The notes below the pieces were generated by a model that worked only from the letters and a program-made list of their open reading frames with translations, made no database searches and was not told the DNA's origin. This document shows positions 14,321 to 20,589 of a stretch of 21,333 bases of DNA, one piece after another. A program made the translations under genes and the position numbers. The stretch is taken from assembly GCA_023259925.1 (NCBI GenBank), contig JALRDS010000037.1, forward strand, positions 1 through 21,333. Direction: 5' to 3'. Numbering within the stretch: the first letter of the stretch is position 1; every line of letters begins with the position of its first letter. Origin of the DNA: Candidatus Saccharimonadia bacterium (GTDB taxonomy: Bacteria; Patescibacteriota; Saccharimonadia; Saccharimonadales; Saccharimonadaceae).

Positions 14321-15274
14321 ATGACAAATGACTTTCTCCCTATGGTCGGCCGTGAGCTGAGCGATATTTTTACGCAGGCCAACCCGTACCGATCATTACT
14401 GATTCTTATTATGGCCATTGCCGTGAGCTACTGGCTCAGTAAGTATGTAGCTCGATTTATTATCTTTATAACTCAAAAGGTGGCGGTGCGCTCAGATAAT
14501 GAGTCGGACGCAATAAAAGCAGTTCGACTACGACAGGTTGAAACATACCTAGGGGTGATTGTAGCAGTAGTACGCGTAGTGATAGTTGCGGTTGTAGCAT
14601 ACGTAGCATGGCGTATTTTGAGCCCTGAGGGCAGCGCTGCAATCAGAAATAGTGGGGCAGCAGCGATTGGTGCCAGTGCTATATTTATTGTAATTGCCGG
14701 ACAAACCGTAGGGCCTTTACTTCGCGACATCACTGCGGGCGCAACTATCATTGCTGAGCGCTGGTTTACAGTGGGCGACTATATTAAAGTTGAGCCATTT
14801 CTTGATGTCACAGGTGTAGTGGAGCGCTTAACGCTTCGCTCCACGAAACTTCGCTCACTGAGTGGTGAAATAATTTGGATACATAATCAAAAAATCGATG
14901 CCGTTCAGGTAACACCAAATGGCGTAAGAACCATGGCTGTGGATGTGCTCGTAAATAATAAAGAGCTGGGTGAAAAACTCATTAGGCAATCGATTGCTAA
15001 ATTACCAACCGGGCCAATGACACTCGCAGGCAAACTGAGAATTGTAGATACTATTCAGTGGTCGGATGATTTATGGATGATGACCGTGCAAGGAAAAACT
15101 GTACCCGGTAGGGAATGGCTAATTGAGCGCTACTTTGTGAGTACCCTAGAGAAAGATAATGCGAAACTACTAAAAAAAGATCGGTTACTCGCGGCAGAGC
15201 CAATTGTTCGCTACGCCGACCCAGATACAGAGCGTAAATTCCGTCGGGCTGTTCGAATTCAGCAAAATAAGTAG
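14321..15274 (+). CDS. MscS-family mechanosensitive channel
   Basis: The 317-residue protein is a small-conductance mechanosensitive channel of the MscS family, which releases solutes on osmotic downshock. Three membrane segments are visible at about residues 24-46, 73-98 and 108-135. The last continues into the pore-lining region (AAIGASAIFIVIAGQTVGPL, then LRDITAGATII). The MscS beta domain follows: FTVGDYIKVEPFLDVTGVVE, then LTLRSTKLRSLSGEIIWIHN. A charged cytoplasmic C-terminal domain completes it. An upstream ATG at 14314 is in another frame and stops at once, so ATG 14321 is used. The gene faces away from the glucan operon across a shared promoter region, suggesting joint control. Confidence 0.92.
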   Translation: MTNDFLPMVGRELSDIFTQANPYRSLLILIMAIAVSYWLSKYVARFIIFITQKVAVRSDNESDAIKAVRLRQVETYLGVIVAVVRVVIVAVVAYVAWRILSPEGSAAIRNSGAAAIGASAIFIVIAGQTVGPLLRDITAGATIIAERWFTVGDYIKVEPFLDVTGVVERLTLRSTKLRSLSGEIIWIHNQKIDAVQVTPNGVRTMAVDVLVNNKELGEKLIRQSIAKLPTGPMTLAGKLRIVDTIQWSDDLWMMTVQGKTVPGREWLIERYFVSTLEKDNAKLLKKDRLLAAEPIVRYADPDTERKFRRAVRIQQNK

Positions 15275-15294
15275 CCTTTTCATCTGTAATTTAG

Positions 15295-15300
15295 TACAAT
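15295..15300 (+). promoter_or_regulatory. -10 box of tRNA-Trp
   Basis: TACAAT at 15295-15300 is 11 nt before the tRNA. It is the same hexamer as at the other tRNA promoters. No clear -35 is seen. Confidence 0.5.
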
Positions 15301-15311
15301 CAATCGGGTAC

Positions 15312-15388
15312 AGGAGTGTAGCTCAGGTGGCTAGAGCACCGGTCTCCAAAACCGGGTGTCGGGGGTTCGAGTCCCTCCACTCCTGCCA
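15312..15388 (+). tRNA. tRNA-Trp (anticodon CCA)
   Basis: The acceptor AGGAGTG pairs with CACTCCT. The D-arm is GCTC...GAGC, the anticodon stem CCGGT/ACCGG carries loop CTCCAAA with CCA at 34-36, and the T-arm is GGGGG-TTCGAGT-CCCTC with one G-U pair. The discriminator is G, as expected for tRNA-Trp, and the 3' CCA is encoded (15386-15388). It is the substrate of the TrpRS encoded at 4254-5279. Confidence 0.96.
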
Positions 15389-15399
15389 AGTAGGAAATA

Positions 15400-15437
15400 A
15401 ACCGAATCTAATCTGTAAATTAGGTTCGGTTATTTTT
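15400..15437 (+). terminator. Terminator of tRNA-Trp, probably two-directional
   Basis: AACCGAATCTAAT (15400-15412) pairs with ATTAGGTTCGGTT (15419-15431) over 13 bp with one T-G pair and a 6-nt loop. A T-run follows to 15437. Read on the minus strand the stem is followed by a weaker TATTT, so it may also end the operon that stops at 15517. Confidence 0.9.
15421..15430 (+). repeat. Left copy of a 10-bp direct repeat flanking the accessory operon
   Basis: TAGGTTCGGT occurs here, in the right arm of the tRNA-Trp terminator, and again at 18701-18710 beyond the other end of the four-gene minus-strand operon. The match does not extend further on either side. It could be a target duplication or attachment remnant, or chance. 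Confidence 0.3.
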
Positions 15438-15516
15438 ATTGTCATTTCGTTCCACCCCTGTTAAGCATGTTCGATTCCGTTTTGCCCTTTTGGCGATAAT
15501 CCAAGCTTATGGCCAG

Positions 15517-17214
15517 TTATGACAGAAGGCCCTCGACAGTAGCACAGAACGAAGCCAAGTTGGAGGAGTTGATATTAGATGTCACGTAATTGTATATAGC
15601 ACTCTGAGGTTTACGATCACGTCGACTTCCTAATGATGGTAGCCCTAGATAGCCTTCAAGATCAGGAGTCACTGTCTCGACTGCAGTAGTCAAGGAATTC
15701 TTGCTTGATTCAATGAGGCCATTAACTTCTTGCTGGCGCTGATTTGAAGGGTGATCCTCATCCCTAAGCACTGCGTGCTCAATACCAAGTCGTTCAAGAA
15801 GATTCATAAAACGATGGATATTAAACTTACCGATAGCATCCACCACAACTGTTCCACTAATTCCAGGCTTAATCAGGCCGTCATCTATAAGCTTATTGAT
15901 CAGTGCCACTTCTGTAGGCCCCTCGACTATCAATACACGCTTGGCGAAAAACATTGAAGCCCTATCCGGGTTGAGGTAGATCGCGTATTTAATAGCCTCC
16001 ATGTCGGCATGCAGATCATCGGCAGGAGTTACGCCAGAAAATGATGGTAACTGGCTTATTAGTAGATTGCTATCTGTAATATCCTGCCAATCCTGATCAT
16101 TTATTTGGAACATCGACGAAACCCCGGAAGGGCCCTTGACTAACCTTGCAAGTCCAGTTATTGACTGCAGGTTGTTGCTCACAAAGTTTGACGAGTGTGT
16201 AGTCGCCAGTATTTGAGTAGCATCAAGTGATGCAAGCTCATATAGACTTTTCGCTAGTTCATTTTGCTGCGGAGGGTGAAGGAATGCTTCCGGCTCTTCA
16301 AATATTATCAAGTTTAGGTCGGGTTCAAACGACTCCTTCTTCGTCTTTGGCTTTTTCGCAGCAAAATCAGCGCCCGTCTTAATAATGCTATATATTAGCT
16401 GGCGCTGAAATCCTGAGCCAATATCACTAATTGACACGTCTTTCCCGTGTGCAAGATCTGTATAAGTAGGACTGATCATAGATTTAATGACGTCACTAAG
16501 AGTTGGGGGAGTCCAGTTGAGCTTAAACCCGATACCCCACTCAGAGATCATTTCATTCAGCGATTCTTCAACCCCTTGCACAGATCTTCCGTCGCCAGTC
16601 GATGACGACTGCATGTTTTCGGAAAAATCAGAAAAGTTTTTGCTCAGCGCACCGAAATGACTATCAAAACCATCGACGTCTGAAAGTATCCCCGATATTA
16701 GATCACGAAGCACCGAAGGGCCCGATAACTTTGTATGGTCATCTACCTTACTGATTGCAGGTATGTATATCAGATTACCTAGAATACCTTTTTGAACATT
16801 GCTAGCACCATAAAATGGGCTACTGCTAATTGACTCGTCGACTCCATACCCAAAAATTTGTCCGGCGGCAGTTTTGCCATCGTGTGTTTTTGAAGGTGTT
16901 TCGAAATATTTTCGGACTTTGAGGCGATTATCTGGCAACTTATAGGAGTCCGCAAGTGCATCGTATTCATCCTGAGTAAGTTGAAATTCTATATCAATCC
17001 AAGACTCCCGGACTGAATCCGCCCTAAGGTCAAAAGGATAGTCCTTGTCCTTAGTATATTTAAATCCATCCTTCTCATAAAATGCTCTGATCGCGTTGAC
17101 GAATGTACTTTTCCCGGCGTTATTTGAGCCAATCAGTAACGAGTAATCGTTAAGATTATAGGAGGCGTCGTGTATCGAGCGATAGTTATGCAAGTCAATC
17201 TTAAGTACTTTCAT
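15517..17214 (-). CDS. OLD-family ATP-dependent nuclease (ATPase plus TOPRIM)
   Basis: OLD proteins couple an ABC/SMC-like ATPase to a metal-dependent TOPRIM nuclease; relatives act in phage exclusion and in Gabija (GajA). This 565-residue protein shows Walker A GSNNAGKS at residues 29-36, the signature-like SDIGSGFQRQL near residue 268, Walker B LIIFEEPEAFLHP near 303 and the H-loop ATTHSSNF near 338. The TOPRIM domain has VLIVEGPTEVALI (Glu near 430), then AIGKFNIHRFMNLL, and the acidic RDEDH near 484. No UvrD-like helicase gene is adjacent, so it is not a standard Gabija pair. The ATG overlaps the preceding hydrolase stop (ATGA). It is the last gene of a four-gene operon. Confidence 0.9.
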   Translation of the reverse strand: MKVLKIDLHNYRSIHDASYNLNDYSLLIGSNNAGKSTFVNAIRAFYEKDGFKYTKDKDYPFDLRADSVRESWIDIEFQLTQDEYDALADSYKLPDNRLKVRKYFETPSKTHDGKTAAGQIFGYGVDESISSSPFYGASNVQKGILGNLIYIPAISKVDDHTKLSGPSVLRDLISGILSDVDGFDSHFGALSKNFSDFSENMQSSSTGDGRSVQGVEESLNEMISEWGIGFKLNWTPPTLSDVIKSMISPTYTDLAHGKDVSISDIGSGFQRQLIYSIIKTGADFAAKKPKTKKESFEPDLNLIIFEEPEAFLHPPQQNELAKSLYELASLDATQILATTHSSNFVSNNLQSITGLARLVKGPSGVSSMFQINDQDWQDITDSNLLISQLPSFSGVTPADDLHADMEAIKYAIYLNPDRASMFFAKRVLIVEGPTEVALINKLIDDGLIKPGISGTVVVDAIGKFNIHRFMNLLERLGIEHAVLRDEDHPSNQRQQEVNGLIESSKNSLTTAVETVTPDLEGYLGLPSLGSRRDRKPQSAIYNYVTSNINSSNLASFCATVEGLLS

Positions 17215-17777
17215 CTCGCCATTTCCTCAAGTGCCTTTAAGACAACTGGCAATACAGTAATCCCATCATCGCCGCTATAGTGCTTGAAGCCATCCTGTAA
17301 CTCACCTTGAGCGTGAAGCTTTTCTTTTAGCTCGTGGTAGTTCACTTCATTAACCAAGCTATCTCCCTTGGAGTATAGAGCAAAGAACTGTGGACAGCGA
17401 GCATTAATGGCGCTCCAGTCAACAGGCTTGGTAAAGAAACTTGTCAGTTCGCCTTTGTAGCCATCGTAGGTGAGGTCATTTGCAAAGCTAGCAACCAAGA
17501 TTGCGCCACCAATAGCCTTACCTTCGGGCAGGCTTTCTAGATATCGTAGTATCGTTATTCCACCTAGGCTATGGCCAATGAGGTATGTTTCATCGTCGGG
17601 CTCACCAATAACCTCAGACAGTTTTACTAGCCACTTATCTTGCGTCGGCGTGTCAGCATCAGGCATCGCGGGGTTAATAACTTGCCAGCCAGTTTGTTCA
17701 AGCTTCTCTTGTAACCAAGGACGCCATCCCTCTTCCGGAAAACCGCCCCAGCCATGGATAAACACCGCTCGTCTCAT
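17211..17777 (-). CDS. RBBP9/YdeN-type serine hydrolase
   Basis: This 188-residue protein belongs to the small alpha/beta hydrolases of the RBBP9/YdeN family, whose natural substrates are mostly unknown. The oxyanion part is VFIHGWGGFPEEGWRPWL near residue 5, the nucleophile elbow is YLIGHSLGGITILRYL (Ser near 90), the acid is in LYSKGDSLVNE and the histidine in GFKHYSGDDGITVLP, a pattern typical of this family. Length is standard. The ATG overlaps the stop of the DUF5680-like gene by 4 nt, and its own stop overlaps the OLD gene by 4 nt. The strict coupling suggests balanced production with the nuclease. Confidence 0.9.
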   Translation of the reverse strand: MRRAVFIHGWGGFPEEGWRPWLQEKLEQTGWQVINPAMPDADTPTQDKWLVKLSEVIGEPDDETYLIGHSLGGITILRYLESLPEGKAIGGAILVASFANDLTYDGYKGELTSFFTKPVDWSAINARCPQFFALYSKGDSLVNEVNYHELKEKLHAQGELQDGFKHYSGDDGITVLPVVLKALEEMAR

Positions 17778-18241
17778 TGCTCGTCTACCGTTCCGCCAAA
17801 GTACAAGCCTTTGTATATTTCTTGGCCGTTTTCGGTGATTACTTCTTCGCCACTAAAGTTGGTCATGTCGCCCTGCCAGCTATTCACGTAAGAGAGGTTG
17901 TCTTCAGTGTATTCCTCTGGCCCTCGGTACGGGTGCTGCTCAGGTGCTTGCAGCAAGGCCTTACGAAGAAAAACATAAACATCACTCGGGGTTAGCTCGG
18001 TGTCATGTACCCAGCCGCGGTATTGCATCGCCCAGACGGGTTTGCCGTCTTCGTAAACAACCTCTTGGCCTGCATAGGGGTGGCCGCCATAGAAGTAGTC
18101 GTAAAAGTGCCATTTACCATCGGTGTGATTAATAATGCGCCCACCGTCATCGGCTTTCTCGATCTTTACGTCGGGATTGCCGTAGCCTTCATTATTGGCA
18201 TCAATGAGAAATCGTCTTACTCCTTCAATATCTGCACCCAT
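17774..18241 (-). CDS. DUF5680-like protein
   Basis: The protein resembles DUF5680, a small domain of unknown function sometimes fused to XRE-type regulators. Marks are FLIDANNEGYGN near the start, then WHFYDYFYGGHPYAGQEVVY, EDGKPVWAMQYRGWV, a middle helix DVYVFLRKALLQAPEQHPYRGP and a C-terminal MTNFSGEEVITENGQEIYKG that repeats the GEEVI/GQEVVY strand pattern. The open frame begins at TTG 18262, with further ATGs at 18259, 18253 and 18241. I choose 18241 because GAGG lies 6 nt before it and it starts one base after the upstream stop. That gives 155 residues. The function is unknown. Confidence 0.82.
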   Translation of the reverse strand: MGADIEGVRRFLIDANNEGYGNPDVKIEKADDGGRIINHTDGKWHFYDYFYGGHPYAGQEVVYEDGKPVWAMQYRGWVHDTELTPSDVYVFLRKALLQAPEQHPYRGPEEYTEDNLSYVNSWQGDMTNFSGEEVITENGQEIYKGLYFGGTVDEQ

Positions 18242-18242
18242 A

Positions 18243-18596
18243 TCAGTCCTCATGCTCATCAATCTTAAAATCTAATTGCTCGGTTGGGATGCCAATACCT
18301 TTACCGTAGGAAATCGCATCTTTCCACGTTTCTTGGTCGGAATACTTTATCTCAAATTTCTTATTTGGGAACACAACGATTACATCATCACTTTGCCAGA
18401 CGTGTGTATACCAGCCAGTGGGCTTGAGTTGCGCGGCAAGCTCGTCAATTTGCTCCGGTGTAGCTTCAACTTCATATAAATGCCAGCGATCTTCCGGTTT
18501 TTCGGCATTCGAAATGCGAAACTTATTGATCTTGAAACTATTGATCAGCCTATTATCCAGCAGGCTTTCTTCGACGATTGTTCCCTTATAATTCAT
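18243..18596 (-). CDS. Small conserved-type protein of unknown function
   Basis: This 117-residue protein begins MNYKGTIVEESLLDNRLINS and contains RWHLYEVEATPEQIDELAAQ, GWYTHVWQSDDVIVVFPNKK and GIPTEQLDFKIDE. From memory this is the pattern of a widespread uncharacterised family of small alpha/beta proteins (xGxIVEESL...W.LH.V...WY.......V.F..K.F). No active site is obvious and no function is known to me. It is the first gene of the minus-strand operon that ends with the OLD nuclease. A purine-rich AAAGGAG lies 12 nt before the ATG, a rather long spacing. Confidence 0.82.
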   Translation of the reverse strand: MNYKGTIVEESLLDNRLINSFKINKFRISNAEKPEDRWHLYEVEATPEQIDELAAQLKPTGWYTHVWQSDDVIVVFPNKKFEIKYSDQETWKDAISYGKGIGIPTEQLDFKIDEHED

Positions 18597-18633
18597 AGTC
18601 CTATTTTACTCCTTTCTTGAGATATTTTTCTTA

Positions 18634-18639
18634 ATTATC
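18634..18639 (-). promoter_or_regulatory. Possible -10 box of the OLD operon
   Basis: GATAAT on the minus strand would start transcription near 18627, about 30 nt before the first ATG at 18596. No convincing -35 is found at the usual distance, so this is tentative. Confidence 0.35.
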
Positions 18640-18700
18640 CCGCCAGGCTAAGTATTCCTCGTCTCTAATTTTCCTGTCAGAAAAACTAGCTATACCACAA

Positions 18701-18710
18701 TAGGTTCGGT
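18701..18710 (+). repeat. Right copy of the 10-bp direct repeat
   Basis: TAGGTTCGGT repeats the sequence at 15421-15430 in the same orientation. The two copies bracket the four-gene minus-strand operon and nothing else. Confidence 0.3.
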
Positions 18711-18744
18711 AATCATCCTTTAGCCCCTGCCATATGAAGACATT

Positions 18745-18770
18745 AAGACTTACTCAGTGAGTCTTTTTTT
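18745..18770 (+). terminator. Orphan terminator with no visible upstream gene
   Basis: AAGACTTAC (18745-18753) pairs with GTGAGTCTT (18757-18765) around a 3-nt loop, including one T-G pair, and is followed by T to 18770. No plus-strand gene lies between the tRNA-Trp terminator and this site. A short frame ATG 18734 to TGA 18760 (8 codons) ends inside the stem. It may end an unseen small RNA or be left over from an earlier arrangement. Confidence 0.8.
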
Positions 18771-18778
18771 GGTACTAT
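18770..18778 (+). promoter_or_regulatory. Extended -10 promoter of the HExxH membrane protein gene
   Basis: TGG followed by TACTAT (18773-18778) lies 6 nt before the ATG at 18785. The message is predicted to be leaderless. The box starts immediately after the T-run of the orphan terminator. Confidence 0.5.
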
Positions 18779-18784
18779 CCATTC

Positions 18785-19123
18785 ATGGTCCTCAAAGCAC
18801 GAGACTTTATACAATATCTGATAGACATAAGGATTTGGTACGCTATTTTCGGTGTGCTGATGAGCCTTGTAGCGCACGAACTGTTCCATCTATTTGTACA
18901 CGCAGGCCACATTTTGAAGATAGAATTTTTTCCAACATGGTTTAACATCGTATCAATCACAGTAGACAATGAAAGTTTTTTAACAAAAACTGCCGAGGAG
19001 GCGATTGCCTATACAATAACCATATTGATTTTACTCATTACTATAATCGACGTATACGAAATACACGATAGCCGCGACCGTCGGTCGATCCACGACACTA
19101 TCTACAAAAAGACTAAAAGTTAG
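18785..19123 (+). CDS. Tiny membrane protein with an HExxH motif
   Basis: This 112-residue protein has two predicted membrane segments, about residues 18-38 (WYAIFGVLMSLVAHELFHLF) and 70-89 (IAYTITILILLITIIDVYEI), and a basic end. H31-E32-L33-F34-H35 forms an HExxH motif inside the first segment, as in membrane-embedded zinc proteases such as the S2P/M50 group. Further histidines (H39, H42) follow, and Asp87 at the end of the second helix could be a third ligand. It is much shorter than known proteases of this kind, so it may be a minimal or inactive relative, or the motif may be chance. It starts 6 nt after a -10 box. Confidence 0.72.
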   Translation: MVLKARDFIQYLIDIRIWYAIFGVLMSLVAHELFHLFVHAGHILKIEFFPTWFNIVSITVDNESFLTKTAEEAIAYTITILILLITIIDVYEIHDSRDRRSIHDTIYKKTKS

Positions 19124-19176
19124 AGTAATTTTAAGTGAATTCTCAGTATTACTGCCTATACTCGGGTAAAAGTTAG

Positions 19177-19204
19177 TTGTATATGGCACTACATATGCTA
19201 GAAT
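19177..19204 (+). promoter_or_regulatory. Promoter of the PH-like protein gene
   Basis: TTGTAT (19177-19182) and TAGAAT (19199-19204) are 16 bp apart. Unlike most promoters here it leaves a leader of about 18 nt, and this holds a proper Shine-Dalgarno (GGAGG, 19219-19223) 5 nt before the ATG. Confidence 0.5.
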
Positions 19205-19228
19205 TGTAATAGAAATACGGAGGCTCAT

Positions 19229-19978
19229 ATGGACGAAGATAAAACTCTGACCCAAGGCACACTCTCCGATGACTTTGGCCCAAAAAAAGCCACACCCTAC
19301 GAAATGTTAATGCGCCAAAGCCGGAAGATGGGCGGGCTAGCAACGCGTACGTACGACGTAACGAAAGAATTCTTAAAGCAAGACGTAAGCGCACTTCACC
19401 CTGATAAGATTCTATTCGGACGCGCAGCAGACTCAGGTTCACGGCACAAAATTACTATTAAAGACGGGTCGAATAATAACACGCTATCTAAAGCTGAAAA
19501 AGCTCGTTTACAAGATAGTGATAGAGAAGCGGGTGAGCGTGATGCAAAAACCCTCGATCCACGTGAGGGCCTTCGTAAATTAGTGCGTAAATCTCATCAG
19601 CTTCTAGCTAGTGCACAGACTGTCATATTGCCGATTAATCTATTTCCCGACTCAGTTACCATTGACCGCACAAAAGTCACTATCACAAAACGAACGTTCT
19701 TCTGGACATCAAGCGTGATCAGTATTCGGATTGAAGACGTATTAAACGTTGCCTGCAGTACGGGGCCTATTTTTGGATCTTTAACCATATCGAGTCGCAT
19801 TATGAATTCTACAGACCACTACGAAATTGATTATTTCTGGCGCAAAGATGCCATTTATCTCAAACAACTAATCCAAGGATATGTAATTGCTCAGCATAAT
19901 CAGATTGACACGTCGCATTTGGGGCGTAAAGAGTTAGTAAAAACACTGCTCGAACTTGGCAATGACTCCGACTACTAA
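19229..19978 (+). CDS. PH-like domain protein with a disordered basic N-terminal region
   Basis: This 249-residue protein is soluble. Its first 115 residues are polar and charged, with LHPDKILFGRAADSGSRHK and KAEKARLQDSDREAGERDAK, and look flexible. The second half (about residues 125-225) has the strand pattern of bacterial PH-like (bPH) domains: LPINLFPDSVTIDRTKVTIT, KRTFFWTSSVISIRIEDVLN, then SLTISSRIM and a closing helix AIYLKQLIQGYVIAQ. Bacterial PH domains often bind membranes or peptides. The ending HLGRKELVKTLLELGNDSDY may be another helix. No exact family is recognised. Shine-Dalgarno GGAGG fixes the start at 19229. Confidence 0.75.
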   Translation: MDEDKTLTQGTLSDDFGPKKATPYEMLMRQSRKMGGLATRTYDVTKEFLKQDVSALHPDKILFGRAADSGSRHKITIKDGSNNNTLSKAEKARLQDSDREAGERDAKTLDPREGLRKLVRKSHQLLASAQTVILPINLFPDSVTIDRTKVTITKRTFFWTSSVISIRIEDVLNVACSTGPIFGSLTISSRIMNSTDHYEIDYFWRKDAIYLKQLIQGYVIAQHNQIDTSHLGRKELVKTLLELGNDSDY

Positions 19979-19996
19979 CACCTATGAGTGATTATT

Positions 19997-20005
19997 TGCT
20001 ATACT
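19997..20005 (+). promoter_or_regulatory. Extended -10 promoter of the P-loop kinase gene
   Basis: TGC followed by TATACT (20000-20005) lies 9 nt before the ATG at 20015, giving at most a few bases of leader. No Shine-Dalgarno is present. Confidence 0.6.
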
Positions 20006-20014
20006 TAGCTATAT

Positions 20015-20575
20015 ATGAAATCACTGCAGTTAGAAAAACCGCATGCCATCGTGGTGATAGGTATACAGGGGAGTGGTAAATCATTTTTTGCCGAAAAGTT
20101 TGCCGACACATTCTCGGCGCCATTTATTGATGAATCAGCGTTCGCTACGTACGCTCACGACGAATCAGCTTATAAATCTATAACAAACCATGTATTAAAA
20201 GAAGTGTTAAAAACAAAAGCTACCGTTGTTATAGAATCAAGTGGGTCTAAAGCGGATAGAATTGAGTTAGCGCAGCTTGTTAAAAAAGCAGGCTACGAAG
20301 TGCTCCTTGTGTGGGTGCAAACCGATACTAATACAGCCATGGGGCGCGTACGCAAACAGACATCAGCCACAAAAGAAGAGTTTGAAGATAACGTAAAGCG
20401 ATTCAGCGCACCATCTGGCGTAGAACAAGCCTTAGTGATCAGCGGAAAGCATACATTTGCCACTCAGGCAAAAACTGTATTAAAAAAATTATCAGGTGAT
20501 GGGCGCCCGCTACCAAAAGCAGAAAGCCGAGGGGCAGTACCTGCACGCCACCGCGGCAACATCACCATAAGCTAG
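20015..20575 (+). CDS. P-loop kinase-like protein (AAA_33 type)
   Basis: The 186-residue protein has a P-loop NTPase fold of the kinase type. Walker A GIQGSGKS is at residues 16-23. A likely substrate acid is in APFIDESAF, TVVIESSGSKADR resembles the beta-strand before the Walker B region, and VLLVWVQTDTNTAMGRVRKQ has the lid-like arginines of nucleotide or polynucleotide kinases and zeta-toxin relatives. The C-terminal 25 residues (SGDGRPLPKAESRGAVPARH) are unlike a kinase and look disordered. The substrate is unknown. It forms a transcript with the metallopeptidase gene 14 nt downstream. Confidence 0.82.
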   Translation: MKSLQLEKPHAIVVIGIQGSGKSFFAEKFADTFSAPFIDESAFATYAHDESAYKSITNHVLKEVLKTKATVVIESSGSKADRIELAQLVKKAGYEVLLVWVQTDTNTAMGRVRKQTSATKEEFEDNVKRFSAPSGVEQALVISGKHTFATQAKTVLKKLSGDGRPLPKAESRGAVPARHRGNITIS

Positions 20576-20589
20576 GGCAACTTCCAACC

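Noticed and set aside
15204..15464. 86-residue plus-strand open frame
   Set aside because: It overlaps the end of the MscS-like gene in another frame and runs through the whole tRNA-Trp gene.
15517..17214. Calling the OLD-family protein GajA of a Gabija system
   Set aside because: The expected UvrD-like GajB gene is absent on both sides; the partners are a hydrolase, a DUF5680-like protein and a small unknown.
17470..17838. 122-residue plus-strand open frame
   Set aside because: It is antisense to the RBBP9-type hydrolase and resembles its reverse-frame shadow; no promoter or Shine-Dalgarno is seen.
18243..18262. 20-base overlap between the DUF5680-like gene and the gene before it
   Set aside because: The overlap depends on a TTG start; an ATG at 18241 with GAGG at proper spacing removes it.
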